A DNA stretch of 64,000 nucleotides from the NCBI RefSeq assembly GCF_003719335.1, contig NZ_RIAS01000010.1, positions 1 through 64,000 of the forward strand. Reading direction: 5' to 3'. The notes beneath the pieces were generated by a model. It did not search any database. It had not been told where the DNA came from and saw nothing but the letters and a program-made list of their open reading frames with translations. This document shows, in pieces, positions 42,353 through 51,475 of this stretch. Source of the DNA: Paenibacillus amylolyticus. Lineage in GTDB: Bacteria > Bacillota > Bacilli > Paenibacillales > Paenibacillaceae. The position numbers and the translations under genes are program-made. Position 1 is the stretch's first letter, and each line of letters opens with the position of its first letter.

Positions 42353-42518
42353 CTAGGGCGTGTCTGAAAACGCTGAAGAAAGCAGATTTTGCCGAATTTT
42401 CGTTCCAAGCCAGGAAGTTTCCCGCAGGCGTGCCGGGGCACGTCAAGGGGAAGTGACGTAGCAGGGGGCGAAAAAGGGGTAAAAGATGCACTTCAGTAGC
42501 TTTCAAGACACCCCCTAG
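42353..42518. mobile_element. 166-bp MITE-like element with imperfect terminal inverted repeats
   Basis: Left end CTAGGGCGTGTCTGAAAACG and the right end read on the minus strand CTAGGGGGTGTCTTGAAAGC match over about 25 bp with small gaps. Both ends carry CTAG, which may be a 4-bp target duplication as in IS5-like elements. There is no transposase inside. It separates the GH88 stop from the downstream terminator. Confidence 0.65.
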
Positions 42519-42519
42519 T

Positions 42520-42556
42520 CAACCGCCCTGCATAGGGCGGTTATTTATGTTGTTTT
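42520..42556 (+). terminator. terminator of the polysaccharide cluster
   Basis: Stem AACCGCCCT with AGGGCGGTT, 4-nt loop, followed by ATTTATGTTGTTTT. It lies just beyond the MITE-like element. Confidence 0.75.
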
Positions 42557-42583
42557 CTCTATATGTATTTACAGAAAGTGAAC

Positions 42584-43189
42584 TCACTTCGCCGGCGAAC
42601 GTCTCAGAATGACAAAGTCGGCAGAGGACTGCTCGGGATATCGCTGGCGAATGATCTCATGCACTTTGAATTCGGGATAATCAAATAGATAGTGGAACAG
42701 ATTCCGATCTTGTATGGTCTGCACGCCATTATTTCCTTGCTCCTTCAGCCTTGTATAGAGCACTACCCATTGAGTTGAAGCATGGAGAACATCACTTAGC
42801 GTAGCCCGAAAGTCCGTTTCATCTGTAATATGATACAGTACATCCAGACACACGGTTAGATCCGCTTGGAGAAAACCGCGATTGACCCATAGGCCCGGTG
42901 TGTACACCATGAAACTTTTGGAAGGATCGCTGGCATATAGCGAAGCACATTGTTTTATAGACGAGGATGCCACATCCATGCCCAGGTATTCGCCATAGTT
43001 CATATAGTTCAACTGGTTTCCATCTCCGCAGCCGAATTCGATGACCCGATGAATCCCTTCGCGCTGGATTAACGCATTGACCACCTCAGCTTTGAATTCC
43101 GCCAGCACACCATATGAACCTCTGCCCGATGTATTACCCGAAGAATAAGTCTGCTCCCAATAATGGATGTAATCAAATGACTGATTCAC
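42584..43189 (-). CDS. class I SAM-dependent methyltransferase
   Basis: Encodes 201 residues from GTG 43189, with GGGGGAAA eight nt upstream. Motif I VIEFGCGDGNQLNYM (residues ~49-63) and DLTVCLDVLYHITDE (motif IV region) define the fold. The substrate is unknown. Relatives with the YIHYWEQTYSSG start occur in surface-polysaccharide or hypothetical contexts. It is a single gene converging on the GH88 operon. Confidence 0.85.
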   Translation of the reverse strand: MNQSFDYIHYWEQTYSSGNTSGRGSYGVLAEFKAEVVNALIQREGIHRVIEFGCGDGNQLNYMNYGEYLGMDVASSSIKQCASLYASDPSKSFMVYTPGLWVNRGFLQADLTVCLDVLYHITDETDFRATLSDVLHASTQWVVLYTRLKEQGNNGVQTIQDRNLFHYLFDYPEFKVHEIIRQRYPEQSSADFVILRRSPAK

Positions 43190-43466
43190 ACCGATTTCCC
43201 CCGATACTCAAAAATGACGTTGCGTAAGATCATAAGCCTTATATTCAGGTTATGCTCAGCGGGAATCGTTATGAATTAGACTTAGCAAATCGGCAACTTT
43301 TCCTCCACTACGTGTTCGCATGGCGTCTATCGTAGATGATAGATGAGACTATAGTATGAATTTCCATATAATTACCTGAAAATTTCCTGAAAGTCTAAAC
43401 ATCCGGAAAGTTCTTGCCGACATTAATTAGAGTAGGAAAAAATTGACGATTAATCGGAGGGAAATG

Positions 43467-45842
43467 ATGTTAAAGCCAAGATTGACCAAGTACATGGTGA
43501 TGATGCTGGTGTTGATGCTGAGTATTTCCAACGTAGGCTTGGCCACTGCGGCAGAGAAAGAACTGTCCAAAATTGTGGTTTCCAAAAATGAAATGTCGCT
43601 CGAAGTTGGCGATTCCGGGTCAGTTACCGTAACGGGGGTATATTCAGATAATACCTCGGCAAACGTTACGATCAGTTCATCCTGGACAAGCAGTGATGCT
43701 TCGGTAGCATCTGCATATAATGGTTCAATAACAGCCAAAAAAGAAGGTACAGCCACAGTTACGGTGGCATATCAGGGGCAAAGTCAGCCTATTCAAATCA
43801 AAGTGACAAAGAAAGTCAAAGCCCTTTCTAAAAATGTGCAAGATCTTGATCTCCGTACAGGGGATACCAAGGATATTGTGCTGACTGCAACGTATAGTGA
43901 TAATTCAACGAATGCGCAGGCGGCCAGCAGTGCTGAATGGTCGACAAGTGATGAGAAAGTTGCTACCGTTGTCAACGGTAAAGTAACAGGTCAAAGCGCA
44001 GGAACAGCAGTGATCACAGCCAAGCTGGGCAGTCAGAGTGTAGCGGTTGACGTCAGTGTGGAAGTGGTCAAACGTGTGGATGTGGACAAAAATCAGATTA
44101 ACCTGCTGCTGAAGCAACAGGAAAGCGTGAAATTAACAGCTACTTACCCAGATGGAACCACCAAGGATGTAACGAATCTTGCAGAATGGACATCGAGTAA
44201 CGAAAAGGTTGCAGATGTACTGAAAGGCAATATTACAGGTTATTTAGCAGGTTCCGCCAAAATTACAGGTAAATACGGTACCAAGTCGGTATCCATAGAT
44301 GTAGACGTTGATCAGACGAGCAAGTTGAGCGTAGCGAAACAGAGCATCTTCTTCCGTTTAAGCGATACCAATAAAACGGCTACGGTTGCGGTTACGGCTT
44401 CATATCCAAACAGTAGTGATGTGAATGTAACGGATCAGGCAACATGGACATCCAGCAATGAGCAAGTGGCTACGGTGTTCAAAGGCCAGATTACGGCAGC
44501 AGGCGCAGGATCAACAACGATTAAGGCCGCGTACAGTGGCAAAACGGTAGAAATCGCCGTTGATGTCGATACGGCAAGATATCTGGATATCAAAGATATT
44601 ACCGACAAACTTGCCATGAGCGTTACCGGTGACAACAAAACGAAACAACTGACAGCGAATGCTGAATATATTGACGCCAGCAAGGAGGACGTTACGTCCA
44701 AAGCGACATGGACGTCCAGCAATGCTGATATTGTATATGTATCCTCTGGTGGTGAACTGATCGCCTACAAATCTGGTACAGCTACAATTACCGCAGCATA
44801 TGGCGGAAAAACGGTGAAATTTACGGTAAACGTAGATGTGCCTGACAAGTATGAGATGGATAAAAAGAAAGCAACCGTTGCTGTTGGCGGAACCACCTCT
44901 GCCAAAGTGCTTGCCGTATACGGTGAAACTTCCAAGGACGTATCCGACAGTGCAACGTGGAGCAGCAGCAGTGAGAAAATCGCTGAGGTAGACAGCAAAG
45001 GGAGTATTACGGGTGTAGCGACAGGCAAAGCGACGATTACGGCTAAAATCGAAGGAAAAACGTTGACACTGCCTGTAGAAGTAGGCATGGCGAGCGGACT
45101 GGAAGCGGATGTGAACTTTGTCGTGCTGTCGGCAAAAGAAACTCAAGCCATTGTCCTTACAGGTACGGATGGGGACGGTAATACGAAAGACGTCACAGCC
45201 GATGCGACTTGGAAATCGAGCAATGCCCGTGTAGCCGATGTGAAAAAAGGTGTAATCACGGGTAATAGCAGTGGTAAAGCTAATATCACCGCTGAATACG
45301 GCTCACAGAAAATCACAATTCAGGTTGAAGTCGATGTCATTTCTCGGATTGAAGCATCCGAACCAGTTCTTTCCCTGAAATCAGGTGACACTGTAGATTT
45401 GAAGTTGATTGCTACTTTGAGTGATGGCAGTGAGCGGGATGTTACAGACAAAGCAGAGTGGAAAACAAACAGTTACAAAGTGGCTCAAGTGACCAAAGGC
45501 AAAGTGAAGGCACTGAGCTCAGGTAAAGCAAGAATCACTGCGAAGTACGGCAGCAAAACGGTTACAATTGCGCTGGATGTAGATACATTGAAGTATTTAC
45601 AGACGGATAAAGTCACGTTGACGATGAAAGTTGGCGATAAGGCAACCGTAGTCGCCACCGCAACATATATGGATGGAAGTGAAGCCAATGTGTCCAAACC
45701 AGCACTGTGGACTTCTTCCCGCATTGCGACGGCTTCCGTAAAAGATGGTATCATTCAAGCGAATGGTAAAGGTAAAGCGACCATTACAATCTCCTATGCA
45801 GGGGTAAAAACAAAGGTCAACGTTGTGGTTGAGGACAAGTAA
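43467..45842 (+). CDS. secreted protein of nine Ig-like (Big_2-type) repeats
   Basis: Encodes 791 residues from ATG 43467, six nt after GGAGG; ATG 43464 is an alternative. Signal peptide to about residue 29 (GLATAA). The rest is nine repeats of ~80-88 residues, each of the form KxxLxVGDxxxLxxTATYxDGSxxDVTxxAxWTSSNxxVAxVxxGxITGxxxGxAxITAxYGxK, typical of Big_2/BID_2 domains. No LPXTG, SLH, choline-binding or catalytic domain is visible; the protein ends directly after repeat 9. It may be an adhesin, wall or spore surface filler, or a partner of another exoprotein. Repeats are diverged, so recent duplication is unlikely. Confidence 0.85.
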   Translation: MLKPRLTKYMVMMLVLMLSISNVGLATAAEKELSKIVVSKNEMSLEVGDSGSVTVTGVYSDNTSANVTISSSWTSSDASVASAYNGSITAKKEGTATVTVAYQGQSQPIQIKVTKKVKALSKNVQDLDLRTGDTKDIVLTATYSDNSTNAQAASSAEWSTSDEKVATVVNGKVTGQSAGTAVITAKLGSQSVAVDVSVEVVKRVDVDKNQINLLLKQQESVKLTATYPDGTTKDVTNLAEWTSSNEKVADVLKGNITGYLAGSAKITGKYGTKSVSIDVDVDQTSKLSVAKQSIFFRLSDTNKTATVAVTASYPNSSDVNVTDQATWTSSNEQVATVFKGQITAAGAGSTTIKAAYSGKTVEIAVDVDTARYLDIKDITDKLAMSVTGDNKTKQLTANAEYIDASKEDVTSKATWTSSNADIVYVSSGGELIAYKSGTATITAAYGGKTVKFTVNVDVPDKYEMDKKKATVAVGGTTSAKVLAVYGETSKDVSDSATWSSSSEKIAEVDSKGSITGVATGKATITAKIEGKTLTLPVEVGMASGLEADVNFVVLSAKETQAIVLTGTDGDGNTKDVTADATWKSSNARVADVKKGVITGNSSGKANITAEYGSQKITIQVEVDVISRIEASEPVLSLKSGDTVDLKLIATLSDGSERDVTDKAEWKTNSYKVAQVTKGKVKALSSGKARITAKYGSKTVTIALDVDTLKYLQTDKVTLTMKVGDKATVVATATYMDGSEANVSKPALWTSSRIATASVKDGIIQANGKGKATITISYAGVKTKVNVVVEDK

Positions 45843-45873
45843 GGTTGGCATACGGATTAGAAATAGTAAATGT

Positions 45874-45918
45874 CAAAAAGGTGATATCAGCATTCAAGCT
45901 GATATCACCTTTTTGAGT
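45874..45918. terminator. bidirectional terminator
   Basis: A perfect 18-bp inverted repeat with arms AAAAAGGTGATATCAGC and complement, loop ATTCAA, A and T tracts on the two sides. Serves the Ig-repeat gene and probably the chrA pair. Confidence 0.9.
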
Positions 45919-45985
45919 AACATCCAGATTTGAAAACATACGTTTTCCCGAATTCACAAATAAGTTAAATTAGCGATCTAATTGG

Positions 45986-46531
45986 TCACATCGTATGTGA
46001 CAGTACCAGAGCACCATAGGCAAAGGCAATAAGGATAAGAATTGCCGGGTGCAGCTTGGTTTTGGTCATGACCCAGAGGGAGATGCCTGCAATAATAAGC
46101 GTCTGCCAGATGCCGATGGAGTCCGTGGATACTTGACCGAATTCCCAAGTGAGTAGAATCATGAGCACAGCGATCACCGGCTGCACAAGCAGAGTCATAC
46201 CTTTGACCTTAGGTGAAGTCCGGTGTTTGTTCAACAAACGAAGTAGTAGAATAAGTGCAACTGCCGACGGTACAACGGTAGCGAAGCTGGCGATTAACGC
46301 ACCAAACCAGCCTGCGACGTGATATCCGACAAACGCAGCAATTTTCGTGGCAATCGGGCCTGGGAGCGCATTGCCGATCGCCAGTACATCACCGAACTGC
46401 TCGGTTGTCATCCAGTGGTAGTGATTCACAATCTCTTCCTGCATCAATGGAATGGAAGCGGGGCCGCCCCCATATCCGAGGATGTTCGCTACGAAAAATC
46501 CCCAAAATAATTCCCACCATGTCTGAAGCAT
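45986..46531 (-). CDS. chrA: short-chain chromate transporter ChrA, second half
   Basis: Encodes 181 residues, one CHR domain with about five membrane segments. Signature FFVANILGYGGGPASIPLMQEEIV and FGDVLAIGNALPGPIATKIAAFVGY. Short-chain CHR proteins are encoded as pairs and work as heterodimers for chromate efflux. It starts one nt after the stop of its partner, so translation is coupled. GGAGG lies 9 nt before the ATG. Confidence 0.92.
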   Translation of the reverse strand: MLQTWWELFWGFFVANILGYGGGPASIPLMQEEIVNHYHWMTTEQFGDVLAIGNALPGPIATKIAAFVGYHVAGWFGALIASFATVVPSAVALILLLRLLNKHRTSPKVKGMTLLVQPVIAVLMILLTWEFGQVSTDSIGIWQTLIIAGISLWVMTKTKLHPAILILIAFAYGALVLSHTM

Positions 46532-46532
46532 C

Positions 46533-47120
46533 CTACGATACCTCCTTGTCGGAGTTACCTTTGGATTTTACACGCTGCACCAGCCCGAAATGGAAGAAAC
46601 CATAGGCTAGGAACACTGTAATCACCAGTCCCGGATGAATATTGAGTAACTGTAATGCTGCAAAGGCAATCACACCGAATAAAATAGCAAACCACTTACC
46701 CAAGCCTTTCCAGGCTTTCATCGCAAATTCATAAGCCATCATACCAAGCATCACAAAAATGACAGGCCGCACGGCTGCTACCATACCTGCGACAATCTTG
46801 GATTCACGCAGGGCGTACATTGAACCGAGCAGAGCAATAATTGCGATGCTTGTCGGCAATATATGAGCGAGTACGGACACAATAGCGCCTAGAACACCCT
46901 TCGTTTTATAGCCAAGATAGGCAGCCATTTTGGTTGCAATAGGTCCGGGCAGGGCGTTGGCAATCGCCAGAATCTCGCCGAATTCATCGTCGCTGACCCA
47001 CTTGTACCGGGTAACGGCTTCATAACGGATTAGCGGAATAACCGAGGGGCCGCCGCCATATCCCAAAATTCCGGTTCGTACCATGCCGACCACGAGACCG
47101 TTGTAATCTTTCCAACTCAT
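46533..47120 (-). CDS. chrA: short-chain chromate transporter ChrA, first half
   Basis: Encodes 195 residues, one CHR domain: RTGILGYGGGPSVIPLIRYEAV and FGEILAIANALPGPIATKMAAYLGY, the same motif as its partner. Ends in a basic tail (VQRVKSKGNSDK). AGGAGG precedes the ATG. The Lrp-type regulator lies 12 nt upstream in the same operon. Confidence 0.92.
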   Translation of the reverse strand: MSWKDYNGLVVGMVRTGILGYGGGPSVIPLIRYEAVTRYKWVSDDEFGEILAIANALPGPIATKMAAYLGYKTKGVLGAIVSVLAHILPTSIAIIALLGSMYALRESKIVAGMVAAVRPVIFVMLGMMAYEFAMKAWKGLGKWFAILFGVIAFAALQLLNIHPGLVITVFLAYGFFHFGLVQRVKSKGNSDKEVS

Positions 47121-47132
47121 GCTGATATCCTC

Positions 47133-47627
47133 CTAGAGTCTCATGCCCATGCGGCTTTTATATCGTTTTAAGAGCAGCTGTGATTCCACTTTGACGATGC
47201 CAGGCATCTTGTAGAGTTTCTCCAGTATAAACTGCTCCATCTCTTCCATATCAGCAAAAATACCGTGCATATGCAGGGTACTTGGGCCTGTCATATGATA
47301 GAGGCTGGTCACCGCTGGCTCATCATCCAGCATCTCCGCAACTTCATCCAGGAATCGCGGTTCCACATCGACATTAAAAAAGGCAGAGACCTGCAGCCCA
47401 ACCTTGCCTGGATTAATGACAACGGTGAATCGTTCAATGATTCCTTTTTCCGATAATGCATTGATGCGAGCTTGAACGGCCACGCGGGATAGTCCGATCT
47501 GTGTACCCAGGTCTGTATAGGAAATCCGGCTGTTCTCATGGAGCGCGGCGATGATTTTGCGATCCATCTCGTCCAGATTGTACATTTGCGGAATTTCTCC
47601 GCCTTTGGAGGAACGTTTGTGAGACAT
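47133..47627 (-). CDS. Lrp/AsnC-family regulator
   Basis: Encodes 164 residues. HTH (~18-65: MDRKIIAALHENSRISYTDLGTQIGLSRVAVQARINAL) and a RAM/ligand domain (~80-155, VDVEPRFLDEVAEMLDDEPAVTSLYHMTG). AAAGGATGG precedes the ATG. First gene of a regulator-chrA-chrA operon, so it probably controls chromate efflux; the ligand is unknown. Confidence 0.9.
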   Translation of the reverse strand: MSHKRSSKGGEIPQMYNLDEMDRKIIAALHENSRISYTDLGTQIGLSRVAVQARINALSEKGIIERFTVVINPGKVGLQVSAFFNVDVEPRFLDEVAEMLDDEPAVTSLYHMTGPSTLHMHGIFADMEEMEQFILEKLYKMPGIVKVESQLLLKRYKSRMGMRL

Positions 47628-47880
47628 GTTTAAACCATCCTTTACGTTTTCCTGTATGGAGTATCATTACAGCATTCATAGTTTAAAGACGAAACGTAAC
47701 CTAAGTCAACAGGTTTTATGGATATTGTTAAAAATATATGAGAGAGTACCTTCATTTTGTCGCATGTATACTTGTTAAAGTGGCATGCCTATAAGTAATC
47801 ATTAAATAAAAGAAGATTAGAAGTGTAACTTTTCCAAGTGTTACGTGTTTTTATTGATGAATAGGAGGAGGGTCAATGAT

Positions 47881-48606
47881 ATGAGAAAAAAGATTATGTT
47901 CTCAGTCTTAACTACGGTTGCAGTAATGTCAGGGGTGCTGGGTTCGGCATACGCAGCAGGAATGATTAAATTGAATGTGAATGGAACCCAACTACAAACG
48001 GATGTAGCTCCCAAGATGGTTAATAACCGTGTCATGGTTCCACTCAGTTCTGTGTCTAAAGCGCTGGGAGCATCGGTCGCGTGGAATGATAAAACCCAAA
48101 CAGTTTCCATCGATACAACAGGTATCCCTTACGAAAATGTGTGGGATGAGAACATGAAGGATATTGGGCCCTTTGGATTAGCAGGTATTAATAATACAGT
48201 ACAAGTTTTCATGGCTGGAATGGATACGGGAATTGAAGATCTTCTGGAGAAATCAACACTCAATATGGATGTGGATCGCTTGAAACAAGTTCACTTCTCT
48301 ATGGGGCCAACGATGTTATCTACCAAGATTTTGGATATGAAAACTCTTAAAAAAAATGGTCAGACACCGGAGTATTCAGTTAGAGTGGGTATTCAAGCAG
48401 GAGGAGATGAATTAAGAGTTGAGTATTGGGATCTAACGGTCAGACTGGCTCCATACGTAGATAATGGAACAACCGTCTCGACTGGAGGAAAGATGGATTA
48501 CGTAGTTACCAAACGGGAAGTCGTGAAAACTGTTCCGGTAAGTGTTCAACGTGTTTTTTCTGGATTTATGCTAGAAGAGTCTAAATGGACGGAACCAAGT
48601 AGCTAG
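47881..48606 (+). CDS. secreted copper-amine-oxidase N-type (stalk) domain protein
   Basis: Encodes 241 residues from ATG 47881, with AGGAGGAGG upstream. Signal peptide ~1-24 (ending SAYAAG), then the stalk domain (~25-85: IKLNVNGTQLQTDVAPKMVNNRVMVPLSSVSKALGASVAWNDKTQTVSID). The last ~150 residues are unrecognised and contain two beta-rich stretches (PEYSVRVGIQAGG, KMDYVVTKREVVKTVPV). Probably an extracellular wall-associated protein. The stalk domain also occurs in the serine hydrolase at 26840. Confidence 0.8.
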   Translation: MRKKIMFSVLTTVAVMSGVLGSAYAAGMIKLNVNGTQLQTDVAPKMVNNRVMVPLSSVSKALGASVAWNDKTQTVSIDTTGIPYENVWDENMKDIGPFGLAGINNTVQVFMAGMDTGIEDLLEKSTLNMDVDRLKQVHFSMGPTMLSTKILDMKTLKKNGQTPEYSVRVGIQAGGDELRVEYWDLTVRLAPYVDNGTTVSTGGKMDYVVTKREVVKTVPVSVQRVFSGFMLEESKWTEPSS

Positions 48607-48609
48607 ATG

Positions 48610-48652
48610 CCAAAGAAACAGAGATGGTTAGCTACCACCTCTGTTTCTTTAA
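48610..48652 (+). terminator. terminator after the stalk-domain gene
   Basis: Arms AAAGAAACAGAG and CTCTGTTTCTTT with inner ATGGT/ACCAC pairs around TAGCT. Confidence 0.8.
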
Positions 48653-48724
48653 TCTATAAGATGAAAATAAGTCGCAATCATGGTTTGGTTTATATGATCT
48701 CTTTAGAATGTAAAATGGTAGCCC

Positions 48725-49840
48725 TTATACAAGCACTGTCTTAGGCAGCAGTAGCGTAACCGTAGTTCCTTCGCCGGGTTCCGACGATACACGCAGCGTA
48801 CCGCCTGCTCCCCTTGCACGTTCCTCCATGCTGAATAGTCCAACACCATTGCCCGCAGTAGCGTCGTTAAATCCGGCACCTTGATCTTCAATAACAACGA
48901 GCGTGAGCTCTTCCGTATCTTCTACGGTCACTTGTGCCTCGGCAACGTCAGCATATTTGGCTACATTGGTTAGGGCTTCCTGGATGATGCGATAGATGGC
49001 GATCTCCCGGTTCATCGCGAGCCGTTTGCGCAAATTGCATTCGAGAGTAACCTCGATACCGTAATGGCGGTTATAGTTCTCGATATAGGTTCGAATTGCA
49101 GGAACGACACCCAGATCATCCAGCACAGACGGCCGCAGTTCCCAAGCCATACCGCGAACATCTTCCATAATGCCGGTAACCTGTTTCCGTAGTGCTTCTA
49201 CACCCGGGTTTGCTTGATCTGCCAGTAGGCGATCCATCTGAATCACGAGAGAGAACAGGCTTTGTCCAATCCCGTCATGAAGGTCACGAGAGATGCGCCG
49301 CCGCTCTTCTTCCTGAATGTTCATGACTTGCGACATCATCTGCTGCAGCTCAGCCTCCACTTGTTTCAGCTTGGTCACCTCACTGCGCACGGCTAAATAC
49401 TGATATGGCTCACCATCGTTATCGAGGAAAGGCACAATCGTGGTATTCACCCAGTAATAACTGCCGTCTTTCGCACGATTCCGAATCTCGCCATTCCACA
49501 CCTTGCCAGCAGAAATCGTGTCCCATAACGTCTTCATAAAGGTTTTACCATGGTAACCTGAGTTAATAATCCGGTGATCCTGACCAATGAGCTCTTCACG
49601 GTTGTATTGTGAAATTTCGCAGAATTTATCGTTCACGTACTGAATTTTACCTAAACGATTCGTCAGCGCTACGATAGAAGATTCGTCGAGTGCAAACTTC
49701 AAATCACTAAGTTGATGCAGCGAACCTTTCAGTTTGCTTCGGAATTCATCATCCGAGATGTGCCTGTCAATTTCGCTGAGTAGGAGCTGAACAGGTTGGT
49801 CAGCTAATCCGCTGAGTCTGTTTTTGCGTGGCTTACTCAA
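48725..49840 (-). CDS. PAS-containing histidine kinase, HisKA_3/NarX-NreB type
   Basis: Encodes 371 residues from TTG 49840, overlapping the response regulator gene by 8 nt. A PAS domain (~48-165) has NDKFCEISQYNREELIGQDHRIINSGYHG and NGEIRNRAKDGSYYWVNTTIVPF. The dimerisation box is EEERRRISRDLHDGIGQSLFSLV (His ~188) and the ATPase end shows VVIEDQGAGFND and GLFSMEERARGAGG. Soluble, no membrane segment. It resembles NreB of staphylococci, but the PAS domain has a single Cys, not the four that hold the NreB oxygen-sensing Fe-S cluster, so the signal must differ. Confidence 0.9.
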   Translation of the reverse strand: MSKPRKNRLSGLADQPVQLLLSEIDRHISDDEFRSKLKGSLHQLSDLKFALDESSIVALTNRLGKIQYVNDKFCEISQYNREELIGQDHRIINSGYHGKTFMKTLWDTISAGKVWNGEIRNRAKDGSYYWVNTTIVPFLDNDGEPYQYLAVRSEVTKLKQVEAELQQMMSQVMNIQEEERRRISRDLHDGIGQSLFSLVIQMDRLLADQANPGVEALRKQVTGIMEDVRGMAWELRPSVLDDLGVVPAIRTYIENYNRHYGIEVTLECNLRKRLAMNREIAIYRIIQEALTNVAKYADVAEAQVTVEDTEELTLVVIEDQGAGFNDATAGNGVGLFSMEERARGAGGTLRVSSEPGEGTTVTLLLPKTVLV

Positions 49841-50489
49841 AGTTCAACAGCCCCTTTTTCATCGCAAACTTTACCAGTTCCGGTCTGGTGCGCAGGCCAA
49901 GCTTTTCCATCAGATTGCTTTTGTGGGATTCCACCGTTTTGACACTGATGACCAGATGCTCGGCAATTTCCTTATTGGCGTATCCTTTGGCAATCCAGGA
50001 TAAAATCTCTTTTTCCCGATCAGAGAGTGTATCGTATGGCCCGGCATTTTCCTGCTTTGCTTTGTCCAGATACTCGCTCATTAATCGTTTGGTTGCACTT
50101 GGATAGAGGTAGGCGCTTCCATCGGCTACAGAACGAATGGCAGCCAGCAATTCCTCGTGTGGCGCGCTTTTGAGGATATACCCGGAAGCTCCCGCATGGA
50201 TGGCACGGAACAGGTATTCCTCATCATCATGCATCGTAAGAATTAAAATCGATACATCCGGCATTAGCTTTTTTAACTCCGCCGTAGCGGTCAATCCATC
50301 CTTGCCCGGAGGCATACTGAAATCCATCAGAACGACATCGGGATTCACCTCCTGTGCTTTGGCAATAGCCTCGTCGCCATCCGCTGCATCGCCAACGATA
50401 TGTATATCGTTCTTACCTTCAAGCAGGGCGATTAGCCCAGAGCGTACAACCACATGGTCGTCCACAACTAACAGTCGAATCACATTCAT
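49833..50489 (-). CDS. NarL/FixJ-family response regulator
   Basis: Encodes 218 residues from ATG 50489, the Met just before the conserved receiver start VIRLLVVDDHVVVRSGL, with AGGGGG immediately upstream; an ATG 12 codons earlier has no ribosome site. Phosphoacceptor Asp in VVLMDFSMPPG. C-terminal LuxR HTH (~145-205: LSDREKEILSWIAKGYANKEIAEHLVISVKTVESHKSNLMEKL). Pairs with the kinase whose gene overlaps its end. Regulator-then-kinase order is the reverse of the usual nreBC. Confidence 0.93.
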   Translation of the reverse strand: MNVIRLLVVDDHVVVRSGLIALLEGKNDIHIVGDAADGDEAIAKAQEVNPDVVLMDFSMPPGKDGLTATAELKKLMPDVSILILTMHDDEEYLFRAIHAGASGYILKSAPHEELLAAIRSVADGSAYLYPSATKRLMSEYLDKAKQENAGPYDTLSDREKEILSWIAKGYANKEIAEHLVISVKTVESHKSNLMEKLGLRTRPELVKFAMKKGLLNFE

Positions 50490-50530
50490 TTCCCCCTGTC
50501 CGATTCCATCATCTGTCTCCATCATACCAA

Positions 50531-50575
50531 AAAAAGAGGCTTTTCAGAGGGGGAATCTCCGAAAAGTCTCTTATT
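50531..50575 (-). terminator. terminator between the GAF gene and the two-component pair
   Basis: On the minus strand AAGAGACTTTTC pairs with GAAAAGCCTCTT (one mismatch), then TTTTTTT. It would end or attenuate transcription from the GAF gene before the response regulator. Confidence 0.75.
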
Positions 50576-50667
50576 GCGTGTTTTAAACATCAGGCATACA
50601 TGGTTGATAGAAGAAAAAATAAGCAACAATCCCATGAATGCAATTTAATTCTGCTTCCTTAATCTGC

Positions 50668-51093
50668 TCATGCATATTGTTCCAATTGTCTGGCGGTTTG
50701 CTCGGTTTGTACAACCATCTCGGGGGAAAACGTGCAAGGGGTTCTGCTTCCCACCAGCAATACACCATTGGGCAGACCACCATCCTTGAACATGGGCACG
50801 GCTATAGCACATACGAGTCGTTCAGCAAGCATAAGCGGGCAGCGGTCCGGGATATATTCTCCACGGGACTGCTCATCCAGCATAACCGTGCGTCCGGTTC
50901 GTATCGCCGTGCCTACCAGATCTTGTCCAGGGCGCATAGCCATGCGTTTGACACGTTCATTGGTTGCCCCGAAGGTATATTTCCAGCGCAGCATTGATCC
51001 AGACACACAAGCCATTCCGCAAAAATCGCCGGCGGTGCTCTGACACAGGCCGCTCATCATCTCCTGAACGGCAGATGAGACTTCATCATGCAT
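50668..51093 (-). CDS. GAF-domain protein, NreA-like
   Basis: Encodes 141 residues from ATG 51093, with AAGGAAG 8 nt upstream. The whole protein is one GAF domain: ESMSGL-type start, MLRWKYTFGATNERVKRMAMRPGQDLVGTAIRTGRTVMLDEQSRG, CAIAVPMFKDGGLPNGVLLVGSRTP. NreA of staphylococci is a GAF nitrate sensor that controls NreB. Position next to a NarL/NreB-type pair suggests a comparable sensor role, although a terminator lies between. Ligand unknown. Confidence 0.75.
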   Translation of the reverse strand: MHDEVSSAVQEMMSGLCQSTAGDFCGMACVSGSMLRWKYTFGATNERVKRMAMRPGQDLVGTAIRTGRTVMLDEQSRGEYIPDRCPLMLAERLVCAIAVPMFKDGGLPNGVLLVGSRTPCTFSPEMVVQTEQTARQLEQYA

Positions 51094-51138
51094 GAGGGAC
51101 ACTTCCTTTTTCAAATCATATGATGATCTGTTCTTCAC

Positions 51139-51475
51139 TCGTTACGTTTCATTCATTATCGTGGTCGTTCATCGTTGTCACAACATATGGGTAGCCTTGA
51201 ACTCAAGGTGCGTTGGATGAGAAAATCAGTTTACAATCAGGTTATTCCGATGTTAGTTCTATTGTAGACTGTTTCGTCAGCCTTGTAATTCAGGGAAAAC
51301 CCCTATTTCCCTTCTGGAAACTGCTGAACGTGGGCACCGGATCACTCCGAGGAGCATAAGAATGAAAAAACAGCCGGCAATCAGCCAACTGTCTCGTTTG
51401 AATGTGTATTCTGGAATACGTTATATATCTAGGAAGACTCTCATGCAGATCAGAAAATGTACACGTATCTGTTTT
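51139..51475. other. upstream region of the GAF gene and downstream region of the 51476 gene
   Basis: About 340 nt without a gene on either strand. A minus-strand terminator is at 51364-51393. The rest (51140-51300) is AT-rich and should include the GAF gene promoter. A TGTGACAACGATGAAC-like half site (minus strand, ~51168-51183) is too poor to call an FNR box. Confidence 0.5.
51364..51393 (-). terminator. terminator after the 51476 gene
   Basis: On the minus strand CAGTTGGC pairs with GCCGGCTG (G-T pairs included), then TTTTTT. Confidence 0.65.

Noticed and set aside
48725..49840. True NreB oxygen-sensing kinase
   Set aside because: The N-terminal PAS domain lacks the four cysteines that hold the Fe-S cluster.
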